A DNA stretch of 64,000 bases from Lyngbya sp. PCC 8106 (GCF_000169095.1 NZ_AAVU01000016.1:1-64000); one strand, 5' to 3'; shown: positions 8,621 through 18,977, numbered from the stretch's first letter. The notes: generated by a model from the letters alone, not told the origin. Translations and numbers: made by a program.

Positions 8621-8968
8621 CTACTTTTTCATGTCCCGAGCCATTTTGCGGAACTCGTCTAAGTTCGTATCCGGACGACGCCGTTCTGTTTTGGGAGCTG
8701 AGAAAGAAGATGAAGGTGCAGAAGAAAAGGAGGATGCCGAAGAACCATTAGAAGACGGTTTGGACATCTCCATCGCGGCTTTAGCCACAGAGTCAGGGAT
8801 ATTCACAGGCTTTCCACCTGCCATTTTCGGGAAGCTTTTCTTCACCTGCTGTTGTTTACGCATAAACTCTACGTCACCCAAGCTTTGGGCATCGTCTGAG
8901 CCGAGGTAGAATGCACTAGATTCAGGATTTTCAGACTTTTTACCAAATAAACCAAATAGTCCTGCCAT
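8621..8968 (-). CDS. hypothetical Ser-rich small protein
   Basis: A 115-residue soluble protein. It starts MAGLFGLFGKKSE, has a middle helical segment (VEFMRKQQQVKKSFPKM), a Ser/Ala-rich low-complexity linker (about 70-93) and a basic C-terminal helix ending DEFRKMARDMKK. There is no membrane segment or catalytic motif. The short glycine/phenylalanine N-terminus and basic tail suggest a small adaptor of unknown role. It is transcribed toward the peptidoglycan-binding gene's terminator. Confidence 0.65.
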   Translation of the reverse strand: MAGLFGLFGKKSENPESSAFYLGSDDAQSLGDVEFMRKQQQVKKSFPKMAGGKPVNIPDSVAKAAMEMSKPSSNGSSASSFSSAPSSSFSAPKTERRRPDTNLDEFRKMARDMKK

Positions 8969-9221
8969 GTATTACTCCGAATAGCTGTGTGAGAATTTTT
9001 CATCGTTATGTAACATATTATCAAAATTTATGTTGAAATGAGTACAATATTAATTTTTGTCGGTTAGCTTCTGCTTTTAACCCAAGAGTTGCAAAAAGCC
9101 GATATAGGTTTAAAATCACTTAATTGATGGCGATTTCAGCCTAAACAGCATCGTAATATCTGCACAGAAGCCAACAGAACAGACCAACAAAAAATGAGAA
9201 AAATTAACAGATGATCAAATT

Positions 9222-10490
9222 ATGATTAATATTTGGATTCAACATATCGCCTGGGGACTCGGTACCGTACTCGGAGTTGAACTCGTTCGAGATCTTTACC
9301 ATGTCCTTTCCCACGTTTGGCAACCGTTATATCGCTGGCACGTCTGGCATCATCGAGTCTTTCGTCAAGACTTTAGCGTGGTTAGCGATCAGATTTATCG
9401 TCAGGGAAACTGGTATCACGATGTCCCCGAAGCGATCGCCATGTTAATATTTAGTTTAATCTTTGGAATCATCGCCCATTATTTCGCCCCTGAACATCAA
9501 TGGTTTGCTCTTGTGGGTTGTGTATATACACTATTGTTTTTAGTTCCCGCAATTGCCCGAGGACTCGGTATTCCCAAAGTCGATCAACTCACAGATATTA
9601 CTCATCTTCCCGGCGAATTTTCTCAGCCGCCCTCTCACTGGTTTGTTAACCGTCCTTATCACTGGCGACATCATTTTGACAACCAAAACGCTTATTTTTG
9701 TGGTACGCTCACCTTCGTCGATAAACTGATGGGAACAGCACTTTCTCTCAAAGGTAAAACAGTTGCAGTCACAGGCGCATCTGGAACATTAGGGCAAAGT
9801 CTTTTATTGCAACTTCATCAAGCCGAAGCAAAAGTTATCGCCCTCACTTCTAAAGATCAAACCGTTAGTATTAATCTCAATGGAGAAGAATATCCCGTCA
9901 AAACCATCACCTGGAAAGTTGGTGAAGAAGAGCAACTCACTCAGTTATTGAAAAAAGTTGATATTCTGATTTTAAATCATGGCATTAATGTTCATGGAGA
10001 ACGCACCCCCGAAGCAATCACTAACTCTTATGAAATAAATGCGTTTTCAAGTTTGCGGTTGCTCGAATTATTTCTGTCAACCGTAGAAACAAACACAGAT
10101 ATTGCTCGCAAAGAAGTCTGGGTGAATACCAGTGAGGCTGAAGTCAGTCCGGCGTTGAGTCCGTTGTATGAACTTAGTAAACGAACTTTAGGAGATTTAA
10201 TTACCCTCAGACGTTTAGATGCGCCCTGTGTAATTCGGAAATTAATTTTAGGGCCGTTTAAGAGTAACCTAAATCCGATTGGTGTGATGTCACCTGACTG
10301 GGTTGCCAAACAAATTATCAAACAAGCCTGTTCAGATATGAGAACAATTATTGTAACGATTAACCCGATTACTTTTATTGCTTTTCCGGTGAAAGAATTT
10401 TTTGTTTCCCTCTATTTCAAACTCTTTACTCACAAATCAACCCCGACTGTCTTCGAGTCTAAAGATTCTTATAAACGAAATTTTTTATAG
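9222..10490 (+). CDS. fused sterol desaturase-like / short-chain dehydrogenase
   Basis: A 422-residue protein in two parts. Residues 1-170 are a membrane fatty acid hydroxylase/sterol-desaturase-like domain with histidine clusters HVLSH, HVWHH and HWRHH that would bind a di-iron centre. Residues about 180-400 are a Rossmann short-chain dehydrogenase with KTVAVTGASGTLGQS as cofactor loop, NHGIN, and the Y-E-L-S-K catalytic pair (LYELSKRTLG). Such fusions are known as 'bifunctional sterol desaturase/short chain dehydrogenase' in cyanobacteria. The substrate is unknown, probably a lipid or hydrocarbon oxidation product. Confidence 0.88.
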   Translation: MINIWIQHIAWGLGTVLGVELVRDLYHVLSHVWQPLYRWHVWHHRVFRQDFSVVSDQIYRQGNWYHDVPEAIAMLIFSLIFGIIAHYFAPEHQWFALVGCVYTLLFLVPAIARGLGIPKVDQLTDITHLPGEFSQPPSHWFVNRPYHWRHHFDNQNAYFCGTLTFVDKLMGTALSLKGKTVAVTGASGTLGQSLLLQLHQAEAKVIALTSKDQTVSINLNGEEYPVKTITWKVGEEEQLTQLLKKVDILILNHGINVHGERTPEAITNSYEINAFSSLRLLELFLSTVETNTDIARKEVWVNTSEAEVSPALSPLYELSKRTLGDLITLRRLDAPCVIRKLILGPFKSNLNPIGVMSPDWVAKQIIKQACSDMRTIIVTINPITFIAFPVKEFFVSLYFKLFTHKSTPTVFESKDSYKRNFL

Positions 10491-10508
10491 AGCCAATGGG
10501 GGTTAACC

Positions 10509-13500
10509 TTAAGCTTTAATAGGAAGCGTGATCTCAAACTCAGTCCCTTGACCCAAAGTTGATTGAACTGCTATTGAACCCTGATGTTTTTCGACGACAA
10601 TTTGATTGGCGATCGCCAACCCTAACCCCGTACCTTTTCCTACACCTTTAGTTGTAAATAAGTGGTCAAAAATCTTTTGTTTGACTTCTTCATTCATACC
10701 TTTGCCATTATCAGCAATGGTAATTTTTACCTTTTCATTTTCTAATAATGTTTGAATGATAATGCGGTTAGGACTAACCCGAAGTTCGGCAAAACTGCGG
10801 CCGATATTGGATTCATCTAAGGCATCAATAGCATTGGCTATAATATTCATAAACACCTGATTTAATTGACCAGGGAAGCAATTAATCGCGGGGATATTAC
10901 CGTAGTTGGTCACAACTTCAATCGCCGGACGTTTTTCATTTGCCTTGAGACGATGTTTGAGAATTAACAGAGTGCTATCAATCCCTTCATGGATGTTAAA
11001 TGGCACTTTGTAATCTTTGTCAGCACGGGAAAAAATACGAAGACTGGTACTGATATTTTGAAGGTGATCGCAAGCTATGATCATAGAATTAATCATCTTG
11101 GGCAAGTCTTCTAAGCTATAATCTAAGTCAATTTCTTCGCGATGTTCGATGATTTCATCACTTTTATTGGGGAAACTTTCTTGATAGAGTTTTAGGTGTT
11201 CAATAATATCTGCAATAATGGGTTTAGTTTGTTGGAGCGTAGCAGAAATAAAGCCCAAAGGATTATTCATTTCATGGCCAACTCCCGCCACTAAATTACC
11301 CAAAGCCGACATTTTTTCACTTTGAACGATTTGGAGTTGGGCATTTTGTAAGTTGTATAATGCCTGTTCTAATTGGTGGGCATATTGCTGAGATCGCTCA
11401 TAAAGTCGAGCATTTTCTAGGGAAATAGCAGCTTGAGCGCAAAGTAAATTCAGGAGTTCCACGCGATCGCGCGTAAACACTCCCCTGGCTAAATTATTTT
11501 CTAGATATAAAATGCCCAGTAACTTACCTTGATGTAAAATCGGGCTACACAAAATACTTTTAGGCTGCTGACGGATAATATAAGGGTCATTTGCTAAACT
11601 CAGCTCGTGACTCGCATCAAATAACACAATAGTTTGCTTGTCATGTTTCACTTGATCAATTAGCTTCAAAGGAATCTCTTGACTCTCCTCAATGGGAAGG
11701 CGTTGTAACACGACTGGCTCTGTTCCCACAGTAATTAACCCTTTGATCAACAGGCGTTTCTCTTTTGTTTCTGCTAGCGAATCATCTTGAAAAAGCATTA
11801 ACACGCATTTATCAGCCCCCGCATTTTCAATCACGATCTGCAACAACGATGAAAGTAGTTTTTTGAGTTCGATTTCACTAGAAAGGGTTTGAGAAGCTTT
11901 GAGAATTGCAGCTAAATCTAGCGCGACAGAAACGTTACTACTCGATGTAGCGGAATTGGTAGAGGTGACACTTCCCAGTGAAAAGATAGTTTCGCTAATA
12001 GAGAAAGAAGATCGGGTTTGCTGTAATATAGGAGCAAGCAGTTGGGGATAGCGGATTTCTAAATCATCAGTTTTGGCTTTAGCTCCCCATCGGGCATAAC
12101 AGTAGTAGGCTTCCTGCATATATACAGCAGCAATTTTTTCCTTTCCCCAATTCAAATAAAATTTAGCTGCAAGTTCGTTAGCTAAGGCTTCCTCTTGAAC
12201 ATAACCGTTTTCCTTAGCACCTTGAATCGCTAAGTCGTAAAATTCTAGAGCTTCTGTTTTGCAATTGAGAACGCGATGTTTTTCAGCTTCAACTAAATGA
12301 TATTTGTGCAAGTAATTCATGGAGCCATAATCAGCCCATTCTTTCAACTTAGTTTGATTTTCTTGCATTCGCTGCCATCGAGAGTCCGACTCGGTTATCA
12401 ATTCGGGAAGGGTAGCAAGCACAGTCAAAGAATCATAGAAATAGAAGACTGGTTCAACAATATTTCCGATTCCCCCCGCCAAATACTGTCGGTTTTGAGC
12501 AGCATCGTGTTCGGCTTTGGCAAAGTCTTCCAGCCAGTAATTCAATGTAAATCGATACAGATAAAAATAGGATAATCGGTAAAAATCGTGTTCGGCTTTG
12601 GCTTCCGCCAAGACTTTTTCTTCATAGGAATCTTGGCGAAAGGGAACCTGATCTTCTGACTCACCCAACAGAATTTGAGCAGCTTGCCAGTAAGCCAAAA
12701 CACAGTTAGCCGCCGTAAATTGGTTGAGGTCGCATAACTGTTGATAATAGGCACTAATTTGGGGTTCGAGTTCGGTAAGCGGTTGACCGCACCAATAGGC
12801 ATTTAAACAGTACAATTGTGCATCATAGCCCATAAATTCTAGATTGCCCGTTTCTAATCCGGCTTGATAGCCTTCGAGAAGAATGGGCAGTGAATCTCGG
12901 AGATGGGTCGTCCAATGACCAACATATCCCCCCATTAACAGCGCTGTTGCAGCTCGAATATTTTTGGCACCCGGTTCTGAAGCGAGTTGGTATCCCAATT
13001 GCCCAAACTGAGTCACCTTTGTCATATCTCCCCACAGCATCCTCAGTTGGAAGGCGTAACCCGTGTAACAATAAGCCGAAACCGGACTATTTCCAAATTG
13101 AATTGACAGCTTCACCTGTAGCGCTACGATTAGAAAATAAAGCTTCGAGCCTGTCATGTAACAGACGGGTGTGAGGCGAGCCGCATTTTGCATAATCGCT
13201 AATTGCTGGGGATCGGTCATTGGCGGCAGATGAAGAAATGACTCAATGGCGCGACCCTCAATTAACTCATCAATTTCTTGCTTAATAGGCCGAATATCCT
13301 CTAGGGTTGGGTTGTCTGGCAGGTTCACGCCCAACATTTGAAAGACCGATTGACCGATAGCGATCGCCTCTAAAAATTGATTTCGGGCGACCATTGCCTG
13401 AATTCTAACTTGATAAACTTGCACCCGTTCTAAAGGCGTTTTTGCATGATGAATGACCGCTTCAATCCACCGATCCATCTGCTCAAAATCGCCAACCAAA

Positions 13501-16001
13501 AAAGTCACCTCAGTCGCTAAGTTGTACAGGGATAGGGTCATTTCGTATTGCCGTTGCCAAGCGTCTGTTCCCAGCAGTTTCAGTCCAACTGTGGCATATT
13601 CATGTGCGGCTTGATAAGCAGTTGCAGCTCTCGCTTTTTGACAGGCAATTAGGTTGAGTTGGGCTAATTCTTCTCGCTCTTTGGGTTGACTAATTAAAGC
13701 AGTTCCGTAATTTAATTGATTGACCAGTTCAAAAATACGATCTTCTATTACTTCTGGGGAAATCTGTTGCAGGAGCAGTTTTCCAATTTGGTAATGGGTG
13801 ATCTGTTTCTGGTTATCGGGAATTAGGAAATATGCGGCTTGTTGAACGCGATCGTGTAAGAATTTATATTTGGCTAATTGTTTATTGTTATTCTCATTTT
13901 CTATCGTTAATCCCTGCTGATCTTCTCCCTGATAAAATTTATAAACATCACTAATGGGTAAAATAAACCCTTCTTGTAATGCTTTCCATAAACTTGCTGC
14001 TGTTTCTATCTCCGATTGTTCCGAAATAATTGCTAAAGTTGCTAAATCAAACTGATTTCCAATACAAGCTGCTAATTTGAGGCTATTCTGGGTTAAGGAT
14101 GGTAATTTCTCTAACTGCAACGCCATAAAGGCAACAACATCATCTGTGAGTGCTTGCTGATTTACTTGTGCAATATCACATTGCCAACACCCTAACTTAA
14201 AATCAAATTGAATCAGTTCTTCTTGATGTAATGATTTGAGAAATTGTGTTGTAAAAAATGGATTTCCTTGAGTTTTTTTATCGACTAATTGAGAAAGTGG
14301 AAAAGCTAACTTTTCTGTGCATTTCAGCGTATCTGCAACTAATTTGTTAACTTGTTTTTGACTCAAGGGTGCTAAAGTGATTGTGTTAATCGTTGCTTGT
14401 CTTTTTTCAATTTCATTCAAAGTTAACATCAATGGATGAGCTGGATTAACTTCGTTATCACGGTATGCACCAATAATAAAAAGATACCCTGTATCAGCCA
14501 TTAATAACTGCATTAACTTCAATGATGCTGCATCTGCCCATTGTAAATCATCCAAAAATATGACTAATGGATGTTCAGCAGTAGTAAAAACTTGGGTGAA
14601 TTTTTGAAATAATAAATTAAATCGATTTTGTGCTGCTGTTCCTGATAATTCCACTGCTGGTGATTGTTCACCAATAATACGTTCTAATTCCGGAATAACT
14701 TCAATAATGACTTGCCCATTCTCCCCAACAGCATCTAATATTTTTTTCTTCCACTGTTTAATTTTAGTCTCGCCTTCTGTTAACAACTGCCCCATTAAAT
14801 CTCGGAAGGCTTGCACAAATGCTGAAAAGGGAATATTACGATTAAATTGATCAAACTTACCTTTAATAAAATCACCTCGTTGTCTGACAATAGGTTTATG
14901 AACTTCGTTGACAACGGCTGTTTTCCCAATACCCGAAAAACCGGAAACTAGCATCATTTCCGATCTTCCTTCTTCCCCGTTAACAAGGGGAGTCTGGGGG
15001 GGATTACTGACTCTTTCAAAGGCTTGGAGTAGGGTTTCTACTTCAGCTTCTCGTCCATAGAGTTTGTCGGGAATAATAAAGCGATCACTGACATCCTGTC
15101 GCCCAATTTCAAAGTCTTCAATCTTACCAGTTTCTTGCAGTTGAGTTAAACAGTTTTCTAGATCATATTTTAATCCTAATCCACTTTGATACCTTTCTTC
15201 TGCATTTTTTGCGATTAATTTTTTAACTATTTCTGATAGTACAAATGGTATTTTTGAGTGTTTGTCATGAACTAAGGGTGCTGACTTGGCGATATGACAA
15301 TGTACTAATTCCATCGGATCACGGGATTGAAAGGGTAACTCTCCTGTGAGTAATTCATAGAAAGTTATACCCAAAGAATAGAAGTCAGTCCGATAGTCAA
15401 TTCCCCGGTTCATTCGACCTGTTTGTTCAGGGGAAATATAAGCCAATGTACCTTCTAAAACATTGGGATTCTCAATTCCTGGAGCTTCTTTCGGTAATCG
15501 AGAAGAAATGCTAAAGTCAATCAACTTGATTTGTAACGTTTCAGGTTGAATAAGAATATTAGCGGGTTTAATATCTTTATGAATCACTCGACAACGATGA
15601 AGTCCCCACAGCGTTTCAGACAGTTGCAGCCCAATGCGGAGAAAGTCCGCAAGGGATAGGGGAGTTAAGTGATCAGCGTGATGAGCTGCTGTTTTTTTCA
15701 AGTAATCTGCCAAGGAAATACCCCCCACATCTTCCATCACCAGGGCATAGCTCTGGCGATACCGCTCTAGTGCTAAGGATTTAACCACTGTGGGCAGTGC
15801 TAGATTTTTGGTAATCACGTACTGGTTGCGAAACCGAACTAATTCTGCGAACGTTGGATATTCCTCTCGCAACACTTTGAGGACAACGGGGAGTTGATCA
15901 GTTTCTCGAATTGCTTGATAAACCAGGGTACGTGACCCAGCATAGAGCTGATTGGTGATCCGATAGCCTGGTAAACTAATGTTAATATTCTTCATCCCCA
16001 A
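10509..16001 (-). CDS. giant hybrid Ser/Thr kinase - AAA ATPase - GAF - histidine kinase
   Basis: An 1830-residue multidomain signalling protein. It comprises a Ser/Thr kinase-like domain (1-290; catalytic HKDIKPANI with D143), a predicted AAA_16 ATPase (from about 320; Walker A GFSGIGKT with K360), a long helical TPR-like region (about 650-1300), a GAF domain (about 1340-1510), then a histidine kinase. The last has an H-box GHEMNNPLGF (H1576) and an HATPase with NGKGMNEEVK and GKGTGLGLAI. The metal-binding DFG reads DFS (LIDFSISS) and the glycine loop is weak (LYAGSRTLVY), so Ser/Thr kinase activity is uncertain. No response regulator is adjacent. Such hybrids are common in filamentous cyanobacteria; the stimulus is unknown. 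Confidence 0.9.
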   Translation of the reverse strand: MGMKNINISLPGYRITNQLYAGSRTLVYQAIRETDQLPVVLKVLREEYPTFAELVRFRNQYVITKNLALPTVVKSLALERYRQSYALVMEDVGGISLADYLKKTAAHHADHLTPLSLADFLRIGLQLSETLWGLHRCRVIHKDIKPANILIQPETLQIKLIDFSISSRLPKEAPGIENPNVLEGTLAYISPEQTGRMNRGIDYRTDFYSLGITFYELLTGELPFQSRDPMELVHCHIAKSAPLVHDKHSKIPFVLSEIVKKLIAKNAEERYQSGLGLKYDLENCLTQLQETGKIEDFEIGRQDVSDRFIIPDKLYGREAEVETLLQAFERVSNPPQTPLVNGEEGRSEMMLVSGFSGIGKTAVVNEVHKPIVRQRGDFIKGKFDQFNRNIPFSAFVQAFRDLMGQLLTEGETKIKQWKKKILDAVGENGQVIIEVIPELERIIGEQSPAVELSGTAAQNRFNLLFQKFTQVFTTAEHPLVIFLDDLQWADAASLKLMQLLMADTGYLFIIGAYRDNEVNPAHPLMLTLNEIEKRQATINTITLAPLSQKQVNKLVADTLKCTEKLAFPLSQLVDKKTQGNPFFTTQFLKSLHQEELIQFDFKLGCWQCDIAQVNQQALTDDVVAFMALQLEKLPSLTQNSLKLAACIGNQFDLATLAIISEQSEIETAASLWKALQEGFILPISDVYKFYQGEDQQGLTIENENNNKQLAKYKFLHDRVQQAAYFLIPDNQKQITHYQIGKLLLQQISPEVIEDRIFELVNQLNYGTALISQPKEREELAQLNLIACQKARAATAYQAAHEYATVGLKLLGTDAWQRQYEMTLSLYNLATEVTFLVGDFEQMDRWIEAVIHHAKTPLERVQVYQVRIQAMVARNQFLEAIAIGQSVFQMLGVNLPDNPTLEDIRPIKQEIDELIEGRAIESFLHLPPMTDPQQLAIMQNAARLTPVCYMTGSKLYFLIVALQVKLSIQFGNSPVSAYCYTGYAFQLRMLWGDMTKVTQFGQLGYQLASEPGAKNIRAATALLMGGYVGHWTTHLRDSLPILLEGYQAGLETGNLEFMGYDAQLYCLNAYWCGQPLTELEPQISAYYQQLCDLNQFTAANCVLAYWQAAQILLGESEDQVPFRQDSYEEKVLAEAKAEHDFYRLSYFYLYRFTLNYWLEDFAKAEHDAAQNRQYLAGGIGNIVEPVFYFYDSLTVLATLPELITESDSRWQRMQENQTKLKEWADYGSMNYLHKYHLVEAEKHRVLNCKTEALEFYDLAIQGAKENGYVQEEALANELAAKFYLNWGKEKIAAVYMQEAYYCYARWGAKAKTDDLEIRYPQLLAPILQQTRSSFSISETIFSLGSVTSTNSATSSSNVSVALDLAAILKASQTLSSEIELKKLLSSLLQIVIENAGADKCVLMLFQDDSLAETKEKRLLIKGLITVGTEPVVLQRLPIEESQEIPLKLIDQVKHDKQTIVLFDASHELSLANDPYIIRQQPKSILCSPILHQGKLLGILYLENNLARGVFTRDRVELLNLLCAQAAISLENARLYERSQQYAHQLEQALYNLQNAQLQIVQSEKMSALGNLVAGVGHEMNNPLGFISATLQQTKPIIADIIEHLKLYQESFPNKSDEIIEHREEIDLDYSLEDLPKMINSMIIACDHLQNISTSLRIFSRADKDYKVPFNIHEGIDSTLLILKHRLKANEKRPAIEVVTNYGNIPAINCFPGQLNQVFMNIIANAIDALDESNIGRSFAELRVSPNRIIIQTLLENEKVKITIADNGKGMNEEVKQKIFDHLFTTKGVGKGTGLGLAIANQIVVEKHQGSIAVQSTLGQGTEFEITLPIKA

Positions 16002-16307
16002 CCCTCAAAGCAGCTACTATTACGTCAATTATACTTTCTCTATTTTTCAACTATACAAAAGTTTCGATTTATAGAAATTAAGAATGATTAATGAGATCGC
16101 CGGGGATAATAACTCAGTGAGATCGGTAATTATATCTCATAACTCACTTATTTATGATCGCTATATTTGTGGATTTTAAAATCAATCAGTTCATACTTTT
16201 TTTGACTTTGGGTGCCAAATAACGAATAAGCCAATCAGTGAGCAATTGCTTCTAATTGGCTTTCCCTATTTCTTCTTTTTTTATCAAACGTTTGTTAAGT
16301 TTTTGTT
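16002..16307. other. intergenic region, 306 bases, with a hairpin
   Basis: An AT-rich spacer. A hairpin AAGCCAAT (16228-16235) / ATTGGCTT (16255-16262) lies about 45 bases beyond the stop of the VOC gene and may end its transcript, though the minus-strand T-tract is poor. The rest should hold the promoter of the giant kinase gene; no boxes are convincing. Confidence 0.4.
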
Positions 16308-16901
16308 CTAATTCTTGACTTCAGACATTTCTAGTACACGTCCCTCTAAATCTTTCACCAAAAAATTAAGGGGTCTTTCGCTCCGAATTTTAAACTTGAG
16401 TCCGCGTGTTTGTACTCGCATTAAGACTTGTTCTAAACAGTCGTGATCAAAGCAAACATGACGATCACGGTTCTTTGTTCCGTAGCTTGCACCGCTAATG
16501 ATATGTAACTGAGTATTTTTCATCAGTTGATACCACAAACCCTCAGAAGCACCCAGATCAGACGGATTGCTGGCAGAACCGCCAACTGTGGTAGACATAT
16601 ACAAGGGATCGATTCCTGTTGCTCCTAAGGTTTGTTCATAGTTGTAATAATAATGCAGAGGAACATCGGCAACGGGCAAATCGAGCAAACCCTCATAGAA
16701 TTGCCGAGCAACGTTGAGATCGCTCACCATGATAGTGTGTACTTTTGGCGCACTGGTGAGAAACATCCACATAGCGCCTGCATAGGCCGCAAGCAGCATG
16801 ACCATCACGCCTTGAGTGGATAAAATACTGTCAAGTGCGGGGAAAAAAGCACTCAAGGGTAAATGGGGCAGCGAAAAATCAATTAGACGAATGGCTAGCA
16901 T
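16308..16901 (-). CDS. VOC (glyoxalase-like) domain protein with N-terminal membrane helix
   Basis: A 197-residue protein. Residues about 28-50 are a membrane segment (VMVMLLAAYAGAMWMFLTSA). From about 53 there is a vicinal-oxygen-chelate fold: KVHTIMVSDLNVARQFYEGL at the start, and near the end RHVCFDHDCLEQVLMRVQTR followed by FLVKDLEGRVLEMSE. The terminal glutamate (VLEMSE) and H-V-C-F strand are in the places of metal ligands in glyoxalase-type proteins. No substrate can be named. The gene stands alone, with promoter-type spacers on both sides. Confidence 0.7.
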   Translation of the reverse strand: MLAIRLIDFSLPHLPLSAFFPALDSILSTQGVMVMLLAAYAGAMWMFLTSAPKVHTIMVSDLNVARQFYEGLLDLPVADVPLHYYYNYEQTLGATGIDPLYMSTTVGGSASNPSDLGASEGLWYQLMKNTQLHIISGASYGTKNRDRHVCFDHDCLEQVLMRVQTRGLKFKIRSERPLNFLVKDLEGRVLEMSEVKN

Positions 16902-17100
16902 GAATGATACAAAAGTAAACTAGACTTAACAGTAGAGTCGGGACTGAAACTGAAGCCTAAATGTTAGGCTAGTTCTAATGTTAACAAAAAGTTATTCAAA
17001 CACTCCCCGACAAGCTTTCTTGTTTAAACTATTGACAAATATTTATAAATATGTTAATAATCAGGCTTTTAAAGAACAATCAGGATTGAGATTGGAGTGA

Positions 17101-17538
17101 ATGTCAGAGAATCTAATTCACATTTTTGTATACGGCACACTCAAACCGGGCGAATGCAATTATCAGCGCTATTGCGCCCCTCGAGTGGTTCAGGAACGTT
17201 TGGCGATCGCAGAGGGCCAACTTTTCCATTTATCGTTAGGGTATCCAGGGATGACGGAAGGAGTCGGTTGGGTTTCGGGTGTGATCCTCTCATTCCCCAA
17301 CCCCTCAATTTTTGAGGATTTAGACTGTTTAGAAGATTATCAACCCCATCGCCCCCCCGAACAAAACGAATACCAACGCCAAGAAATTCAAACCTATACT
17401 CCCGACAAACACCCCTTAAAAGTAGCGTGGGTTTATTGGATGAATCCGGCTAAAATTCAACAGTATCAAGGCGTTTATCTTCCAGATGGAAATTGGAATT
17501 CTCACATCAAAAGCAAAAAAAGCTCAAAGGGAAGATAG
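17101..17538 (+). CDS. gamma-glutamylcyclotransferase (AIG2/GGCT-like) protein
   Basis: A 145-residue protein with the family signature IFVYGTLKPGECNY at the N-terminus, the G-x-L-F-H-L-x-x-G-Y-P strand (EGQLFHLSLGYPGM) and a C-terminal AWVYWM strand. GGCT-fold proteins cleave gamma-glutamyl amino acids or amines to 5-oxoproline, or remove glutamyl/glycyl adducts; the substrate is not determinable. The ATG at 17101 follows GGAGTGA. It converges with the anti-sigma gene. Confidence 0.82.
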   Translation: MSENLIHIFVYGTLKPGECNYQRYCAPRVVQERLAIAEGQLFHLSLGYPGMTEGVGWVSGVILSFPNPSIFEDLDCLEDYQPHRPPEQNEYQRQEIQTYTPDKHPLKVAWVYWMNPAKIQQYQGVYLPDGNWNSHIKSKKSSKGR

Positions 17539-17570
17539 ACTTAGTAGAATACCTCTAAACTTCCCGACTT

Positions 17571-18146
17571 CTATTGAGGGTTAGAAATTGGCGACTTCGG
17601 AATCTCAATAATCGGTTGATTGACAGTTATACTTGCTGCATCAGAACGAACAATTGGAATAATCGGTTCATTCAGGGCAATTTTGAGGGGTTCAGGATCA
17701 TTATTAGGTCGAGAGGCGAACTGCGGAATGCGAGAAAAACTACCGAACGATACACTAGAAATTGTCGCCACAAACAAAGCCGCAATAGCCGTTCCACCCC
17801 AAGCCACCCGGCGATAAGTCGTGCGACGATCAACCTTCTCAAAAACCGCTTCAGCGAGGAAATCAGGAGCCGTTTGTTGAGCCGTGGGTACAGGTAGACT
17901 CTGCCATTGAGAACTAAGCTGGAGCAATTGCTGATAGCAACTTTTCACTTGAGGATCAGTCGCTAACCATTTTTCGACTTGGCGGCGTTCTTCTGGGTTC
18001 GCCTCACCATCAATATAGGAACTGAGCAGTTCATAATGATAATCGCTCAGATCACCGTCTGACGGATGTTGCATTTGTTCTTCCGTATTAAATGCTGAGT
18101 GAGAGTTTATTTCTTGATGGTTATTAGACTCAAAGTTAGGCTTCAT
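17571..18146 (-). CDS. anti-sigma factor, membrane anchored (SapG-like)
   Basis: A 191-residue protein. The N-terminal anti-sigma domain (about 35-85) contains HYELLSSYIDGEANPEERRQ and CYQQLLQLSSQWQSLP. A single membrane helix follows at about 113-132, then an extracytoplasmic Pro/Asn-rich tail. The helix arrangement 'LSSYIDGE.. EERRxVExWL' is typical of zinc-less ECF anti-sigma proteins. It is transcribed directly downstream of the sigma factor gene on the same strand, with a 171-base gap, so it should bind and restrain that sigma factor at the membrane. In Synechocystis the analogous pair is SigG/SapG. Confidence 0.8.
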   Translation of the reverse strand: MKPNFESNNHQEINSHSAFNTEEQMQHPSDGDLSDYHYELLSSYIDGEANPEERRQVEKWLATDPQVKSCYQQLLQLSSQWQSLPVPTAQQTAPDFLAEAVFEKVDRRTTYRRVAWGGTAIAALFVATISSVSFGSFSRIPQFASRPNNDPEPLKIALNEPIIPIVRSDAASITVNQPIIEIPKSPISNPQ

Positions 18147-18317
18147 AGTAACACCTCCCCGTAAACTTTAGGTGAATGCAATGCAAATCATGAGATGAAT
18201 CTGTTGTTTGTGAAAATGGGGGAGAAACGCGCTTTAGAGATGCATTTCTGGTTTTAACACTGTTATTAAATAGTGTATCAGTCTCGAATTCTGACCACCT
18301 GAGATTCACAGGCTTTC

Positions 18318-18977
18318 CTAACTATTTAGATAAGGTTGTAACTGACTTTGTAGCCGTTGACGCGCTCGAGCAATTCTAGATTTCACCGTTCCGAGAGAAA
18401 CACCTGTAATTTCAGCAATTTCCTCATAAGCTAGACCTTCAATTTCTCGCAAAACAATCGTTGTGCGAAAGACTTCCGGTAAATCAGCGATCGCCTCATT
18501 AAGACAATCATAAAATTCTCGTGTACTGAGATCATCATCAGGGCCAGGAAGTTCCGCCGGAATTTCCCACTCGACTTCACCATCATCAATACAACGCGGT
18601 GCATCAAGCGACAGAGGGGGTTTAACCCGTTTACGCTTGCGGAGTTCATCGTAAAATAGGTTGGTTGCAATTCGACTCAACCAGCCCCGAAATTTAGCGG
18701 GTTCTTGTAGGCGTTTGATATTGCGATAAACGCGAATCCAAATTTCTTGAGCCAAATCAGAACGATCTTGCCAATCAGGAGCCAAATGGTACAATACCTT
18801 ATCGACATGAACTTGATACCGACGCAAGAGTTCAGTAAAAGCTGCTCGATCAGGCTGTACTCCTTCCTGACATCGCAAGATTAAGTCATAGTTGGAGAGC
18901 TTATCAGGGGGCAATAGCACTTCTTGAAGAACATTCACCTTAGCCGCAGACCAGGATATAGATATAGTTTCGCTCAT
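18318..18977 (-). CDS. sigG: ECF RNA polymerase sigma factor, SigG type
   Basis: A 219-residue group 4 sigma factor. Region 2 spans about 45-115 (FTELLRRYQVHVDKVLYHLA, LAQEIWIRVYRNIKRLQEPA, FRGWLSRIATNLFYDELRKR). Region 4 spans about 150-212 (LNEAIADLPEVFRTTIVLRE, YEEIAEITGVSLGTVKSRIA). An acidic linker joins them. It is followed by its probable anti-sigma gene. The sigG name rests on this gene pairing and on recollection of cyanobacterial SigG, which is involved in envelope/light stress. An ECF-type promoter lies upstream, suggesting autoregulation. Confidence 0.85.
   Translation of the reverse strand: MSETISISWSAAKVNVLQEVLLPPDKLSNYDLILRCQEGVQPDRAAFTELLRRYQVHVDKVLYHLAPDWQDRSDLAQEIWIRVYRNIKRLQEPAKFRGWLSRIATNLFYDELRKRKRVKPPLSLDAPRCIDDGEVEWEIPAELPGPDDDLSTREFYDCLNEAIADLPEVFRTTIVLREIEGLAYEEIAEITGVSLGTVKSRIARARQRLQSQLQPYLNS

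Noticed and set aside
8631..8909. Open frame opposite the Ser-rich protein
   Set aside because: It mirrors the low-complexity region of the minus-strand gene and has no independent support.
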